The notes below the pieces were generated by a model. The model ran no database searches. It had not been told where the DNA came from and saw only the letters and a list, made by a program, of their open reading frames with translations. A DNA stretch of 64,000 nt from Pseudomonadales bacterium (GTDB lineage: Bacteria; Pseudomonadota; Gammaproteobacteria; Pseudomonadales; Pseudohongiellaceae): contig JACKOJ010000002.1 of NCBI GenBank assembly GCA_024234325.1, forward strand, positions 124,001 through 188,000, given 5' to 3'. The first letter of the stretch is position 1, and each line of letters begins with the position of its first letter. Made by a program: the position numbers and the translations under genes. Positions 39,466 to 50,519 of this stretch are shown here, one piece after another.

Positions 39466-40168
39466 AGAGATCCAGCGCCTGCATTTCTATCAGACTTCCC
39501 CTCACCCGTGCAGTTATCTGGAGGGGCAAGAGGCGCGCACCATCTTCATGGACCCCGCGGTGCCCGTGACCCGCGCCGTGTACAGCGGACTGGCCACAGT
39601 GGGCTTTCGCCGCAGCGGCGCCCATCTCTACCGCCCCGCCTGCGACCAGTGCCAGGCCTGCCTGTCCTGCCGCATCCGGGTACGGGAATTCCGGCGCAAC
39701 AAGCGCTTCCGGCGCATCTGGAAACGCAATGAAGACCTGGTGAGCCGTCCGCTTCGCCATCTGGACGACCCGCGCTATTTCGAGCTCTATTGCCGCTACA
39801 TCAATGCCCGCCACGCCGGTGGCGACATGCATCCGCCCTCGCGGGAGCAGTACCAGTCTTTCATCGAAGCCCGCTCGGACACCACGCAGTTTCATGCCTT
39901 CTATCTGCAGGACACGCTGGTAGCGCTTGCGGTGGTGGATGAGCTGGATCACGGCCTGTCGGCCATGTACAGCTTCTTCGACCCCGAACTGCCCTCACGC
40001 TCCCTGGGCACCTACATGATTCTGTGGCAGATCGAGAGGGCCTGGCGCCTGAACCTGCCATACGTCTATCTGGGTTACTGGATCAAGGAATGCGGGAAGA
40101 TGCGCTACAAGACAGACTTTCGCCCGCTGGAATTGCTGCTGAACGAAAAATGGGTGCTTTTGACCTGA
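39455..40168 (+). CDS. bpt: Aspartate/glutamate leucyltransferase (Bpt/Ate)
   Basis: The 237-residue enzyme transfers Leu from leucyl-tRNA to proteins with N-terminal Asp or Glu. It has the arginyltransferase N-terminal cysteines CDQCQACLSCRIRV and the GNAT-like C-terminal part with YSFFDPELPSRSLGTYMILWQIERA and YVYLGYWIKECGKMRYKTDFRPLELL. The start is TTG 39455, overlapping aat by 11 bases; no better start is available. With aat it completes the bacterial N-end rule set. Confidence 0.94.
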   Translation: MQIEEIQRLHFYQTSPHPCSYLEGQEARTIFMDPAVPVTRAVYSGLATVGFRRSGAHLYRPACDQCQACLSCRIRVREFRRNKRFRRIWKRNEDLVSRPLRHLDDPRYFELYCRYINARHAGGDMHPPSREQYQSFIEARSDTTQFHAFYLQDTLVALAVVDELDHGLSAMYSFFDPELPSRSLGTYMILWQIERAWRLNLPYVYLGYWIKECGKMRYKTDFRPLELLLNEKWVLLT

Positions 40169-40271
40169 AATGGTCTGCTTTTGCTTATCTGGAGCAATTC
40201 AGGCAAAATGCGCGCAGTTTTTTGGCCGACGGCCGCAAACACACGCAAATTAACTCAGGACTGATGACTTA

Positions 40272-40490
40272 ATGGCAAAAGAAGATCAAATCGAGATGGA
40301 TGGTGAAGTGGTCGACACCCTTCCCAACACCATGTTTCGTGTGAAGCTGGAGAACGGCCACATCGTGACCGCCCATATCTCCGGCAAGATGAGAAAGAAC
40401 TACATCCGCATTCTGACCGGCGACCAGGTCAAGGTGGAACTCACCCCCTACGATCTGAGCAAGGGCCGCATCACCTACCGCGCCCGCTGA
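40272..40490 (+). CDS. infA: Translation initiation factor IF-1
   Basis: The 72-residue OB-fold protein starts MAKEDQIEMDGEVVDTLPN and includes MFRVKLENGHIVTAHISGKMRKNYIRILTGDQVKVELTPYDLSKGRITYR, nearly identical to other gammaproteobacterial IF-1. It binds the ribosomal A site. ATG 40272 has a weak AGGACTGA-type site. It is the last gene of the plus-strand cluster, convergent to clpA. Confidence 0.97.
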   Translation: MAKEDQIEMDGEVVDTLPNTMFRVKLENGHIVTAHISGKMRKNYIRILTGDQVKVELTPYDLSKGRITYRAR

Positions 40491-40498
40491 TCACGCCG

Positions 40499-40521
40499 GG
40501 AGCGAGATCAGCTCTCGCTCC
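40499..40521. repeat. Hairpin at the infA/clpA junction
   Basis: A 9-bp perfect stem (40499-40507 with 40513-40521, loop TCAGC) lies between the convergent genes and contains the clpA stop codon at the loop edge. There is no T-run in either direction, so rho-independent termination is uncertain. Confidence 0.5.
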
Positions 40522-42802
40522 GGCTCAGCTCCCTGCCCTCCGCATTCTTGCGGCCGGAAATCTTCAGTTTGACTTCGTCGTTCTCGATGGAGACGAGCAC
40601 CTCGCCGCCCTCGGTGAGGCCGCCGAACAGAATTTCCTCTGCCAGTGCCTTCTTCAGCTTGTCCTGAATCAGGCGACCCATGGGACGTGCGCCCATGGTG
40701 GCACTGTAGCCATGCTCGACAAACCATTCGCGAGCACTCTCGTCCACCTGCAGACTGACCTTCTTGTCGTCCAGTTGCACCTGCAGCTCCACCAGGAACT
40801 TGTCCACCACGGTGCGGATGGTCTCGGTGCTCAGCGCACCGAACTGCACGATGGCATCCAGGCGATTGCGGAACTCCGGCGTGAAGGTCTTCTTCAGCGC
40901 CTCCATGCCATCGCTGCTGTGGTTCTGCACGGTGAAACCAATGGAGGCACGTGACATCTCCTGCGCGCCGGCGTTGGTGGTCATGATCAGGATGACATTG
41001 CGGAAATCTGCCCTGCGCCCGTTGTTGTCCGTGAGGGTGCCGTGATCCATCACCTGCAGCAGCAGGTTGAACACATCCGGATGCGCCTTCTCGATCTCAT
41101 CCAGCAACAACACACAATGCGGATTCTTGCCAATGGCCTCGGTCAGCAGCCCGCCCTGGTCGAAGCCGACATAGCCGGGCGGCGCCCCGATCAGGCGCGA
41201 CACGGTATGCCGCTCCATGTATTCGGACATGTCGAAACGCACCAGCTCGATGCCCAGAATCTTGGCCAACTGGCGGCTGACTTCGGTCTTGCCCACCCCG
41301 GTGGGGCCAGAGAACAGATAGGAGCCGATCGGCTTGTCGGGATGATTCAGGCCCGCACGCGACAGCTTGATGGCAGAGGCCAGATTCTCGATGGCTTCGT
41401 CCTGCCCGAACACCACCATGCGCAGGTTGTCTTCAAGGTTCTTCAGGGCCTTCACGTCCGACGTGGAGACATGCTTCGGCGGAATGCGGGCGATCGAGGC
41501 CACCACCTTCTCCATGTCCTGTGCCTGGATCAGCTTCTTGCGCTTGCTGGCGGGCTGCAGGCGCTGGAAGGCGCCCGCCTCATCGATCACATCGATGGCC
41601 TTGTCAGGCATGAAGCGGTCGTTGATGTAACGCCCGGCCAGCTCGGACGCAGCCCGCAGGGCGTTGTCGCTGTAGCGCAGGTCGTGGTGCTCCTCGAAGC
41701 GGGATTTCAGGCCCTTGAGGATGCGATAGGTGGTCTCCACGTCCGGCTCGGTCACGTCGATCTTCTGGAAGCGGCGTGACAGCGCCCGGTCCTTCTCGAA
41801 GATGCCGCGATATTCCTGATAGGTGGTCGAACCCACACAGCGCAGATCCCCGGAGGTCAGCACCGGCTTGAGCAGATTGGAGGCGTCCATGACGCCACCG
41901 GAGGCCGCCCCGGCGCCGATGATGGTGTGAATCTCGTCAATGAACAGAATCGCCTTCGGATTCTTGCGCAGCTCGGCCAGCAGGGCCTTGAAGCGCTTCT
42001 CGAAGTCGCCCCGGTATTTGGTGCCCGCCAGCAGGGAACCGAGGTCGAGGGAGTAGATCACGTTGTCCTTGAGGATTTCCGGCACCTGCCCTTCGACGAT
42101 CTGGCGTGCCAGCCCCTCTACCACGGCAGTCTTGCCCACGCCGGACTCGCCGACGAGCAGCGGATTGTTCTTGCGCCGGCGCGACAGCACCTGAATCACA
42201 CGGGTCACCTCTTCCTCGCGCCCGATCAAAGGGTCTATGCGCCCCTCCACGGCCTGCTGGTTGAGATTGGTGGCAAAGTTCTCCAGGGCGCTGGCAGCGC
42301 GCTCCACGGCGTCTTCCTCGCCCTCCTGCTGCGGGGCACCGCCTTCCGGCGAGCCTTCCTGGCCGTGCACCTTGGACGTGCCATGGGTGATGTAGTTGAC
42401 CACGTCGATGCGCGCGATGTCCTGCTGGCGCAGCAGGAACACGGCGTGGCTCTCCTGCTCGCTGAAGATCGCCACCAGCACATTGGCGCCGGTGACCTCA
42501 CGCTTGCCGGAGGACTGCACATGAAACACGGCGCGCTGCAGCACGCGCTGGAAGCCCAGGGTCGGCTGTGTCTCGCGCTCCACTTCAAGCTCGGGAATCA
42601 GGGGGGTGGTGCTGTCGACAAACTCCAGCAGCTCTGCCCGCAAGCGGGCAAGATCGGCACCACATGCCAGCAGCACCTCGGCCGCAGCATCGTTGTCCAG
42701 CAAGGCCAGCAACAGGTGCTCGACTGTCATGTACTCGTGCCGTTTTTTCCTGGCTCCGGAAAAGGCGCTGTTCAAAGTAATTTCAAGATCTTTGCTCAAC
42801 AT
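40508..42802 (-). CDS. clpA: ATP-dependent Clp protease ATPase subunit ClpA
   Basis: The 764-residue unfoldase feeds ClpP. The N-domain (about 1-140) is the ClpS-binding Clp_N pair. D1 has Walker A GESGVGKTAVVEG and Walker B ILFIDEIHTIIG; D2 has GPTGVGKTEVSRQ and VLLLDEIEKAHPD, and sensor RNRLDAIVQFG. There is no ClpB middle coiled coil, so it is ClpA. ATG 42802 has a GGAAGG site. It lies 15 bases after clpS, in one transcript. Confidence 0.96.
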   Translation of the reverse strand: MLSKDLEITLNSAFSGARKKRHEYMTVEHLLLALLDNDAAAEVLLACGADLARLRAELLEFVDSTTPLIPELEVERETQPTLGFQRVLQRAVFHVQSSGKREVTGANVLVAIFSEQESHAVFLLRQQDIARIDVVNYITHGTSKVHGQEGSPEGGAPQQEGEEDAVERAASALENFATNLNQQAVEGRIDPLIGREEEVTRVIQVLSRRRKNNPLLVGESGVGKTAVVEGLARQIVEGQVPEILKDNVIYSLDLGSLLAGTKYRGDFEKRFKALLAELRKNPKAILFIDEIHTIIGAGAASGGVMDASNLLKPVLTSGDLRCVGSTTYQEYRGIFEKDRALSRRFQKIDVTEPDVETTYRILKGLKSRFEEHHDLRYSDNALRAASELAGRYINDRFMPDKAIDVIDEAGAFQRLQPASKRKKLIQAQDMEKVVASIARIPPKHVSTSDVKALKNLEDNLRMVVFGQDEAIENLASAIKLSRAGLNHPDKPIGSYLFSGPTGVGKTEVSRQLAKILGIELVRFDMSEYMERHTVSRLIGAPPGYVGFDQGGLLTEAIGKNPHCVLLLDEIEKAHPDVFNLLLQVMDHGTLTDNNGRRADFRNVILIMTTNAGAQEMSRASIGFTVQNHSSDGMEALKKTFTPEFRNRLDAIVQFGALSTETIRTVVDKFLVELQVQLDDKKVSLQVDESAREWFVEHGYSATMGARPMGRLIQDKLKKALAEEILFGGLTEGGEVLVSIENDEVKLKISGRKNAEGRELSRSES

Positions 42803-42817
42803 AGCTTTGCCTTCCGT

Positions 42818-43186
42818 TTATCGGTCTACTTCCACATTACACAATAACGGGTGCTCGCATTCACGGGAGTACTCGTTCACCTGCTGGGCCTTGGTTTCCG
42901 CCACGTCCTTGCTGAATACACCACAGACAGCCTTGCCCTCTGTATGCACCTTCAGCATGATCTGTGTGGCTTTCTCCACGTTCATCCCAAAAAACGAACA
43001 CAACACGTCTACCACAAAATCCATCGGGGTGTAGTCGTCATTGAACAGGACCACCTTGTACAGGGGCGGCTGGGTCAGTTTGGGTTTGACACTGGAGGTC
43101 GCCAACGCGCCCTCACGACCATCGTCGCCCCCCGGATTCCATTGTGCCACTACCCCGGCATTCGCCCACAAGCCGGATGCCTGCAT
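42818..43186 (-). CDS. clpS: Clp protease adaptor ClpS
   Basis: The adaptor binds N-degron residues and delivers substrates to ClpA. Core motifs are LYKVVLFNDDYTPMDFVVDVLCSFFGM and GKAVCGVFSKDVAETKAQQVNEYSRECEHPLLCNVE; the NDDYTP and Met/Val residues form the N-degron pocket. The chosen start at 43186 (122 residues) has AGGG five bases ahead; ATG 43216 (132 residues) is an alternative. The longer, glycine-rich N-terminal extension before the core is normal for Pseudomonas-type ClpS. Confidence 0.93.
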   Translation of the reverse strand: MQASGLWANAGVVAQWNPGGDDGREGALATSSVKPKLTQPPLYKVVLFNDDYTPMDFVVDVLCSFFGMNVEKATQIMLKVHTEGKAVCGVFSKDVAETKAQQVNEYSRECEHPLLCNVEVDR

Positions 43187-43476
43187 GATTGCCCTGTGTT
43201 TGTCTTGCTCTGCCATAAAACTGCCAAACCTGCTGACTCTGTTAGCTTCCGGCCTCATGATACGCCGGAAAATAACAGAACCGTAAAAATTTTTGTGTAG
43301 GGGAAACCCCCTGCCCGACTGACGGAAGGCCCGTACTGTCTACCATGGAGCACCTAATGGGGGCGGTGGGGAAAACTATCAACGTTGACAAGTAAATTTG
43401 AGTGCGTTATACGAGGTGCTGCTAGTGGTTATCCTAGGTAAAAAATAACAACAAAACGTTACACGGGAGTTTTGCC

Positions 43477-43719
43477 ATGAGTACTGGGCAAGTGAAGTGG
43501 TTTAATAACGCAAAAGGGTTTGGCTTTATTCTTCCTGACAGCGGCGGCGACGATCTGTTCGCACACTACTCCGCAATCGGGATGGATGGGTACAAAACGC
43601 TGAAAGCCGGGCAGGCGGTTTCTTTTGAAACCATTGAGGGGCCTAAAGGCTTGCATGCAGCGAACATCGTACCGATCGGTCAGGAGCAGGCGAAAGTCCA
43701 CTCCAACGGCGGTGGTTAA
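43477..43719 (+). CDS. cspD: Cold-shock domain protein CspD
   Basis: The 80-residue product has one cold-shock domain with RNA-binding motifs KGFGFI and DLFAHYSAI (RNP1 and RNP2). Position beside clpS, divergent, fits cspD rather than a cold-inducible csp; CspD inhibits DNA replication in stationary phase. ATG 43477 has a GGGAG site. The 218-base divergent region from clpS probably holds both promoters. Confidence 0.92.
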   Translation: MSTGQVKWFNNAKGFGFILPDSGGDDLFAHYSAIGMDGYKTLKAGQAVSFETIEGPKGLHAANIVPIGQEQAKVHSNGGG

Positions 43720-43756
43720 GCCTCCGTCCGATACGATCAGGTCTTATCCCTGAACC

Positions 43757-43784
43757 CCCTTCACCACATCCCTGCGGTGAAGGG
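43757..43784. terminator. Hairpin between convergent cspD and icd
   Basis: CCCTTCACC (43757-43765) pairs with GGTGAAGGG (43776-43784), 9 bp with a 10-base loop. It lies about 40 bases past each stop codon. There is no T-run, so any termination would be partial or rho-assisted. Confidence 0.5.
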
Positions 43785-43824
43785 CATCCGGAAAGTCAAT
43801 CAACGTAGCCTCTGGGTTCCCAGC

Positions 43825-46050
<2,226 letters not shown>

Positions 46051-46308
46051 AATTGGTCCTTTTAAGGTCAACCGGATTCACCAGGGTGCCAGTAGCAGGA
46101 TTCAGTGGCAGGCCTCAGGGGCAAGACAGAGCGAACTGATCTCAATACGGCGGGAACGGCGGGCTGAATACGCCCGGCCATGTTATTTTTTTGCGCGGCA
46201 TTATAGCAGCCACAGCTTTGTTAGAATAGCCGCCATCCTGTGGCGAACCGCCGCCGGGACGCCCCGAAATGGGCCGCAAACACCACTCCCGGCAACAGGC
46301 AACCCGGT

Positions 46309-46983
46309 ATGGCAAGGCTGATTCTTCTCAACAAACCCTACGATGTCCTGTCGCAGTTCACCGATGGGGAGGCACGCCAGACCCTGGCCGAATTCGTGCC
46401 GCACAAGGGTTTCTACCCCGCCGGCCGCCTGGATCGGGACTCCGAGGGGCTCCTGCTGCTGACCGACGACGGCGGCCTGCAGGCGCAGATCAGCGACCCA
46501 CGACACAAGATGGGCAAGGTCTACTGGGCACAGGTAGAGGGCGAGATAACGGACGAGGCCCTGCAGGCGCTGGCGGCAGGGGTGCAGCTCAAGGACGGCA
46601 GAACCCGCCCGGCAAAGGCACGACGCCTGGATTCAGTGGAGGTGTGGCCCCGCACACCGCCCATTCGCGAGCGCAGGCATATTCCGACCTCGTGGCTGGA
46701 ACTGACCCTGTTCGAGGGCCGCAACCGTCAGGTGCGGCGCATGACCGCGGCAGTGGGTTTTCCCACGCTGCGCCTGATTCGCCGCAGCATCGGCCCCTGG
46801 GATCTGGGCACGCTGGCCCCGGGAGAGTCCCGCATGATCACGGTAGCTGCGCCAGCAATCAGGAGCGCGTCTCCCAGCGGGCCCGCGCCAGCTCATCGCT
46901 CGCCCGGCTCTCGATCCACTCGCTCTGCTCCCCGCTCTGCTGCTTCTTCCAGAAAGGGGCGCGGGTCTTCAGGTAATCCATGA
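46309..46983 (+). CDS. rluE: Ribosomal large-subunit pseudouridine synthase E
   Basis: The enzyme modifies U2457 of 23S rRNA in E. coli. The core reads ILLNKPYDVLSQF, FYPAGRLDRDSEGLLLLTDDG (catalytic Asp in GRLDRDSEG), and LFEGRNRQVRRMTAAVGFPTLRLIRRSIGPWDLGTLAPGE. There is no S4 domain, as in RluE. The last 40 residues or so (serine/arginine-rich) lie entirely on the strand opposite the end of moaE and look like translated antisense sequence. The ATG at 46309 has no strong ribosome site. Convergent overlap with moaE is 125 bases. Confidence 0.88.
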   Translation: MARLILLNKPYDVLSQFTDGEARQTLAEFVPHKGFYPAGRLDRDSEGLLLLTDDGGLQAQISDPRHKMGKVYWAQVEGEITDEALQALAAGVQLKDGRTRPAKARRLDSVEVWPRTPPIRERRHIPTSWLELTLFEGRNRQVRRMTAAVGFPTLRLIRRSIGPWDLGTLAPGESRMITVAAPAIRSASPSGPAPAHRSPGSRSTRSAPRSAASSRKGRGSSGNP

Positions 46984-47332
46984 TGAATTCGGCGGCGGCG
47001 AAGGCGTCGCCGCGGTGGGTACTGGCAACGCCGACATAGACGATCTGCTCGCCCGCGTGCAACTCGCCGACGCGATGCACGACCTGGCAGGCCAGCACGT
47101 CCCAGCGTTCACGGGCCTGAGTCTCGATATCGGCCAGTGCCTTCTCGGTCATTCCCGGGTAGTGTTCCAGAAACAGCGAACGCACCGCATCCACCCTGCC
47201 CTCGTCCTCGGGCTCGTAAAACTCCCGCACCAGGCCTGTGAAGGTCGCGATACCACCCGCGTTGCGGGCGTCGCTACGCAGCGCCTGATACAGGGCGGCA
47301 ATGTCAAAGTCTTCGGTCTGGACGCGAACCAC
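46859..47332 (-). CDS. moaE: Molybdopterin synthase catalytic subunit MoaE
   Basis: The 157-residue large subunit of molybdopterin synthase transfers sulfur from MoaD to precursor Z. Motifs are GGIATFTGLVREF, VRSLFLEHYPGMTEKAL, VVHRVGELHAGEQIVYVGVASTHRGDAFAAAEFIMDYLKTRAPFWKKQ, with the catalytic lysine and His. It follows moaD by one base. The 3' end overlaps convergent rluE, which is unusual but its own coding sequence here is conserved-looking. Confidence 0.95.
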   Translation of the reverse strand: MVRVQTEDFDIAALYQALRSDARNAGGIATFTGLVREFYEPEDEGRVDAVRSLFLEHYPGMTEKALADIETQARERWDVLACQVVHRVGELHAGEQIVYVGVASTHRGDAFAAAEFIMDYLKTRAPFWKKQQSGEQSEWIESRASDELARARWETRS

Positions 47333-47333
47333 G

Positions 47334-47588
47334 TCAACCTCCCGTCATCGGCGGAAAGAAAGCCACTTCCTCGCCGCCCTGCAGCGCATGGTCGCGCTCC
47401 ACGATGGTCTGATCCACCGCCACCAGCACACGGGTCGTGTCCAGCAGCGCCTCGCGGCTGGCCCCGTGAAGGGAAACCAGGTGATCAATCAGTTCGGCAA
47501 CGCTCATGCCCGGCGTTGGCAGGGTCAGCGTCTCCTGTTCCACGCCCAGGGTTTCCCGCAGGCTGGCAAAATAATGCAAGGTCAACAT
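47334..47588 (-). CDS. moaD: Molybdopterin synthase sulfur-carrier subunit MoaD
   Basis: The 84-residue ubiquitin-like protein starts MLTLHYFASLRETLG and ends VAFFPPMTGG; the C-terminal Gly-Gly is thiocarboxylated by MoeB. It pairs with MoaE. It starts 24 bases after moaC on the same strand, so moaC, moaD and moaE form one operon. No moaA or moaB is seen here. Confidence 0.95.
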   Translation of the reverse strand: MLTLHYFASLRETLGVEQETLTLPTPGMSVAELIDHLVSLHGASREALLDTTRVLVAVDQTIVERDHALQGGEEVAFFPPMTGG

Positions 47589-47612
47589 AGGACTACTCCG
47601 CTGCTCGGCAAT

Positions 47613-48092
47613 TCATGGCGCACGCTGATAGTGGCCGGATTTGCCGCCCAGCTTTTCTTCAAGGCAGATCGGGCCGATCACCATGCCCTTGTCCACGGCC
47701 TTGCACATGTCGTAGATGGTCAGTGCCGCCACGGACACCGCCGTCAGGGCCTCCATTTCCACGCCGGTTTTGCCGTCGAGACTGCAGGTCGCGGAAATCC
47801 GCACCTGATTCGTCGCGTCGTCCAGTTCAAAATCCACTTTCACGGAGTTCAGCATCAGGGGATGGCACAGCGGAATAAGATCGGAGCACTTCTTGGCCGC
47901 CTGAATGCCGGCAATGCGGGCGACGGCCAGCACATCGCCCTTCTTGTGCGCGCCGCTGCGAATCAGGGCCAGGGTGTCCGGCAACATGCTCACCACGGCA
48001 GTGGCGGTGGCGGAGCGGCTGGTGATCGCCTTGCCTCCCACGTCCACCATGCGGGCATTGCCCTGTGCGTCCAAATGCGTCAGTTCCGCCAT
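47613..48092 (-). CDS. moaC: Cyclic pyranopterin monophosphate synthase MoaC
   Basis: The 159-residue enzyme converts the MoaA product to cyclic pyranopterin monophosphate. Typical parts are LTHLDAQGNARMVDVGGKAITSRSATA, KGDVLAVARIAGIQAAKKCSDLIPLCHPL (with the active-site His and Lys) and TGVEMEALTAVSVAALTIYDMCKAVDKGM. Length is standard. It is divergent from nudJ, with about 150 bases between starts that probably contain promoters for both. Confidence 0.95.
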   Translation of the reverse strand: MAELTHLDAQGNARMVDVGGKAITSRSATATAVVSMLPDTLALIRSGAHKKGDVLAVARIAGIQAAKKCSDLIPLCHPLMLNSVKVDFELDDATNQVRISATCSLDGKTGVEMEALTAVSVAALTIYDMCKAVDKGMVIGPICLEEKLGGKSGHYQRAP

Positions 48093-48245
48093 ATCCCTTA
48101 CTCTCCAGACACCAAATCATACGGAAGCGTATTATTCCACGTAATGCGAGTCTGCATGAAGCCTTGTGGCAGTCTGTAGAGGCAATTCGGACCGATTTGC
48201 GGTACGATTGCGCCTTTGCCCAAGCCCACCCGGAGCCCCCTGCAG

Positions 48246-48695
48246 ATGTCCCAATGGTTGCCCCACAAGACCGTTGCCACGGTTGTCGAGAAAGACGGCC
48301 GTTTCCTCATGGTGGAGGAACTCGTCAACGGAGAGCTGGTGTACAACCAGCCTGCGGGCCATCTTGAGGCCGGCGAGAGCCTGCCGGAAGCCGCGCTGCG
48401 GGAAACCCTGGAAGAAACCGCCTGGGAGGTCGAACTGACCGGCTTTCTGGGCCTGTACCAGCAGACCTCTGCCCGCGAGTCCGTGTGCTATATCCGCAGT
48501 TGCTTCATCGCCAGCCCCCAGCGCCACCACGAATACCAGCCGCTGGACGATGGCATCGTGCGCGCCCTGTGGCTGAGCCGTGAGGAGCTGGAGGCGCGCA
48601 AGACACAAATGCGCAGCCCTGTTGTGCTGCGGGTTATTGACGATTACCTCCAGGGCATTCGCTACCCGCTGGACATTATTAGCACTCTCGACTGA
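48246..48695 (+). CDS. nudJ: Nudix hydrolase NudJ-type
   Basis: The 149-residue product carries a Nudix box, GHLEAGESLPEAALRETLEETAWEV, in which the usual final Gly is Ala; the metal-binding glutamates are present. HKTVATVVEKDGRFLMVEE and the following regions resemble NudJ, a phosphatase acting on nucleoside di- and triphosphates and thiamine pyrophosphate intermediates. ATG 48246 has a GGAG site about ten bases away; an earlier in-frame ATG exists at 48216. It sits just before mnmA, as in Pseudomonas and E. coli. Confidence 0.9.
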   Translation: MSQWLPHKTVATVVEKDGRFLMVEELVNGELVYNQPAGHLEAGESLPEAALRETLEETAWEVELTGFLGLYQQTSARESVCYIRSCFIASPQRHHEYQPLDDGIVRALWLSREELEARKTQMRSPVVLRVIDDYLQGIRYPLDIISTLD

Positions 48696-48700
48696 TTATC

Positions 48701-49825
48701 ATGACACAGAGCAGCATCCCAGCGCCTTCCGCCACCCGCGTGATCGTCGGCATGTCCGGCGGTGTCGATTCCTCCGTGGCCGCCCTGCTGCTCAAGGAGC
48801 AGGGCTACCAGGTGGAAGGCCTGTTCATGAAGAACTGGGACGAGGACGACGACACCGAATACTGCACGGCCAAAGCCGACCTGGCCGATGCCGAGCAGGT
48901 TTGCCGCACGCTGGGACTGCACCTGCACACCGCAAATTTCGCAGCGGAATACTGGGACAATGTGTTCGAGCATTTCATTGCCGAATACAAGGCCGGACGC
49001 ACCCCCAACCCGGACATCCTGTGCAACCGCGAGATCAAGTTCAAAGCCTTCCTCGACTACGCGACCGAACTCGGAGCCAACTACATCGCCACCGGCCACT
49101 ATGTGCGCCGCCGGGTGGTCGAACACAATGACGGGGCACAGACCCTGTTGCTCAAGGGGCTGGACAACAACAAGGACCAGAGCTATTTCCTCAGCGCGGT
49201 GACGGAAGACAGCCTGGCGCGCAGCCTGTTCCCGGTGGGCGATCTGGAGAAGCACGAGGTACGTGCGCTGGCGGCACAACACGGGTTCATCACCCACAAC
49301 AAGAAAGACAGCACCGGCATCTGCTTCATCGGCGAGCGCAAGTTCAAGGACTTCCTGCAGCGCTATCTGCCGGCGCAGCCGGGCGATATCGAGACCATGG
49401 CGGGCGAGGTCATCGGGCGTCATCACGGCCTGATGTACCACACCTACGGGCAGCGCCAGGGGCTGGGTATCGGCGGCCTGCAGCAGCATTCCGAGGCCCC
49501 CTGGTACGTCGTGGGCAAGGATCTGGCGCGCAATGTGCTGCTGGTGGCCCAGGGCAATGACAGCGAATACCTGTTTTCAAGGGCGCTGCAGGCTGCACAA
49601 CTGAGCTGGATCAATCACACCCCGCCGGCACTGCCCCTGCAATGCACCGCCAAAATCCGCTATCGCCAGGCGGATCAGGCCTGCACGGTGGCAGCCCTGG
49701 AGGATGGCCGTGTACGGGTCACCTTCGCCGAGCCGCAACGGGCTGTCACGCCCGGCCAGACCATCGTATTCTACGAGGGTGAGGTCTGCCTGGGAGGAGC
49801 TGTCATTGAGCAGTACATCCGCTAG
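48701..49825 (+). CDS. mnmA: tRNA-specific 2-thiouridylase MnmA
   Basis: The 374-residue enzyme puts sulfur at U34 of tRNA-Lys, Glu and Gln, receiving it from TusE. Motifs are the PP-loop VGMSGGVDSSVAALLL, NPDILCNREIKFKAF (first catalytic Cys), GHYVRRR, NKDQSYFLSAV and KDSTGICFIGERKF (second Cys). Length is normal. ATG 48701 is five bases after the nudJ stop. The supply chain TusBCD-TusE is encoded at 27.3-28.7 kb. Confidence 0.96.
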   Translation: MTQSSIPAPSATRVIVGMSGGVDSSVAALLLKEQGYQVEGLFMKNWDEDDDTEYCTAKADLADAEQVCRTLGLHLHTANFAAEYWDNVFEHFIAEYKAGRTPNPDILCNREIKFKAFLDYATELGANYIATGHYVRRRVVEHNDGAQTLLLKGLDNNKDQSYFLSAVTEDSLARSLFPVGDLEKHEVRALAAQHGFITHNKKDSTGICFIGERKFKDFLQRYLPAQPGDIETMAGEVIGRHHGLMYHTYGQRQGLGIGGLQQHSEAPWYVVGKDLARNVLLVAQGNDSEYLFSRALQAAQLSWINHTPPALPLQCTAKIRYRQADQACTVAALEDGRVRVTFAEPQRAVTPGQTIVFYEGEVCLGGAVIEQYIR

Positions 49826-50492
49826 TTTCAGTGAATGGGAGTACCGCAACATCGCGCTGGCGGTGGTGCTTCAGTGCGCACAGCTCGTGCACACCCTCGC
49901 GTATTCCGGCCGCGCCGACGCTGCCCAGATCAAGGCCTGCATCGACCCCCTGCTGGTGACCGATCCCGACACGGTGGCCGATGTGTACCCCGATGTCAGC
50001 CGTTTCACCGCCGGGCTCAGCACTCTGCAGAAGGCACTGGACAGCAATGGCATGAAGGAATACGCCGAACCCATGAAATATGTGTTAGGCATGAGTGTGC
50101 TGCAGCAGCAGTTGATGGCGGTGCCCTCCATGCAGAACATCATCCGCCAGCGTATGCTGCAGCGCGATACGCTGTTCCTGGACATTGAGGACATCGAGCC
50201 CGGCGACAACCCGCTGGCCGCCTCGCGCAAGTCAACCGAATACGATTACGCCGTGCTGGCGGCCCTGTACCAGGACACCATCAGCAAACTCACCTTCCGC
50301 ATTCACGTGAAAGGCAGTGTGGAACATCTGCGCAATCAGCGCGTGGCGGACCAGATTCGCGCCCTGTTGCTCGCCGGCATCCGCTCTGCCCTGCTCTGGC
50401 ATCAGCTCGGCGGGCGGCGCTGGCACCTGTTTTTTTACAAGCGACGCATTCGCGACAGCGTGGCGCAGATTCGCCGCGCCCTGATTACCTGA
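49806..50492 (+). CDS. hflD: High-frequency lysogenisation protein HflD homologue
   Basis: The 228-residue helical protein is peripheral to the inner membrane. In E. coli it binds lambda CII; its normal role is unclear. Sequence features are WEYRNIALAVVLQCAQLVHTLAYSG, RFTAGLSTLQKAL, and LAGIRSALLWHQLGGRRWHLFFYKRRI, near-universal in HflD. The start is TTG 49806, overlapping mnmA by 20 bases, chosen because GGGAGGAG lies six bases before it. Placement between mnmA and purB is strongly conserved. Confidence 0.92.
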   Translation: MSSTSASFSEWEYRNIALAVVLQCAQLVHTLAYSGRADAAQIKACIDPLLVTDPDTVADVYPDVSRFTAGLSTLQKALDSNGMKEYAEPMKYVLGMSVLQQQLMAVPSMQNIIRQRMLQRDTLFLDIEDIEPGDNPLAASRKSTEYDYAVLAALYQDTISKLTFRIHVKGSVEHLRNQRVADQIRALLLAGIRSALLWHQLGGRRWHLFFYKRRIRDSVAQIRRALIT

Positions 50493-50519
50493 TTCTGTTT
50501 TGACCATAGGAAAATCACT

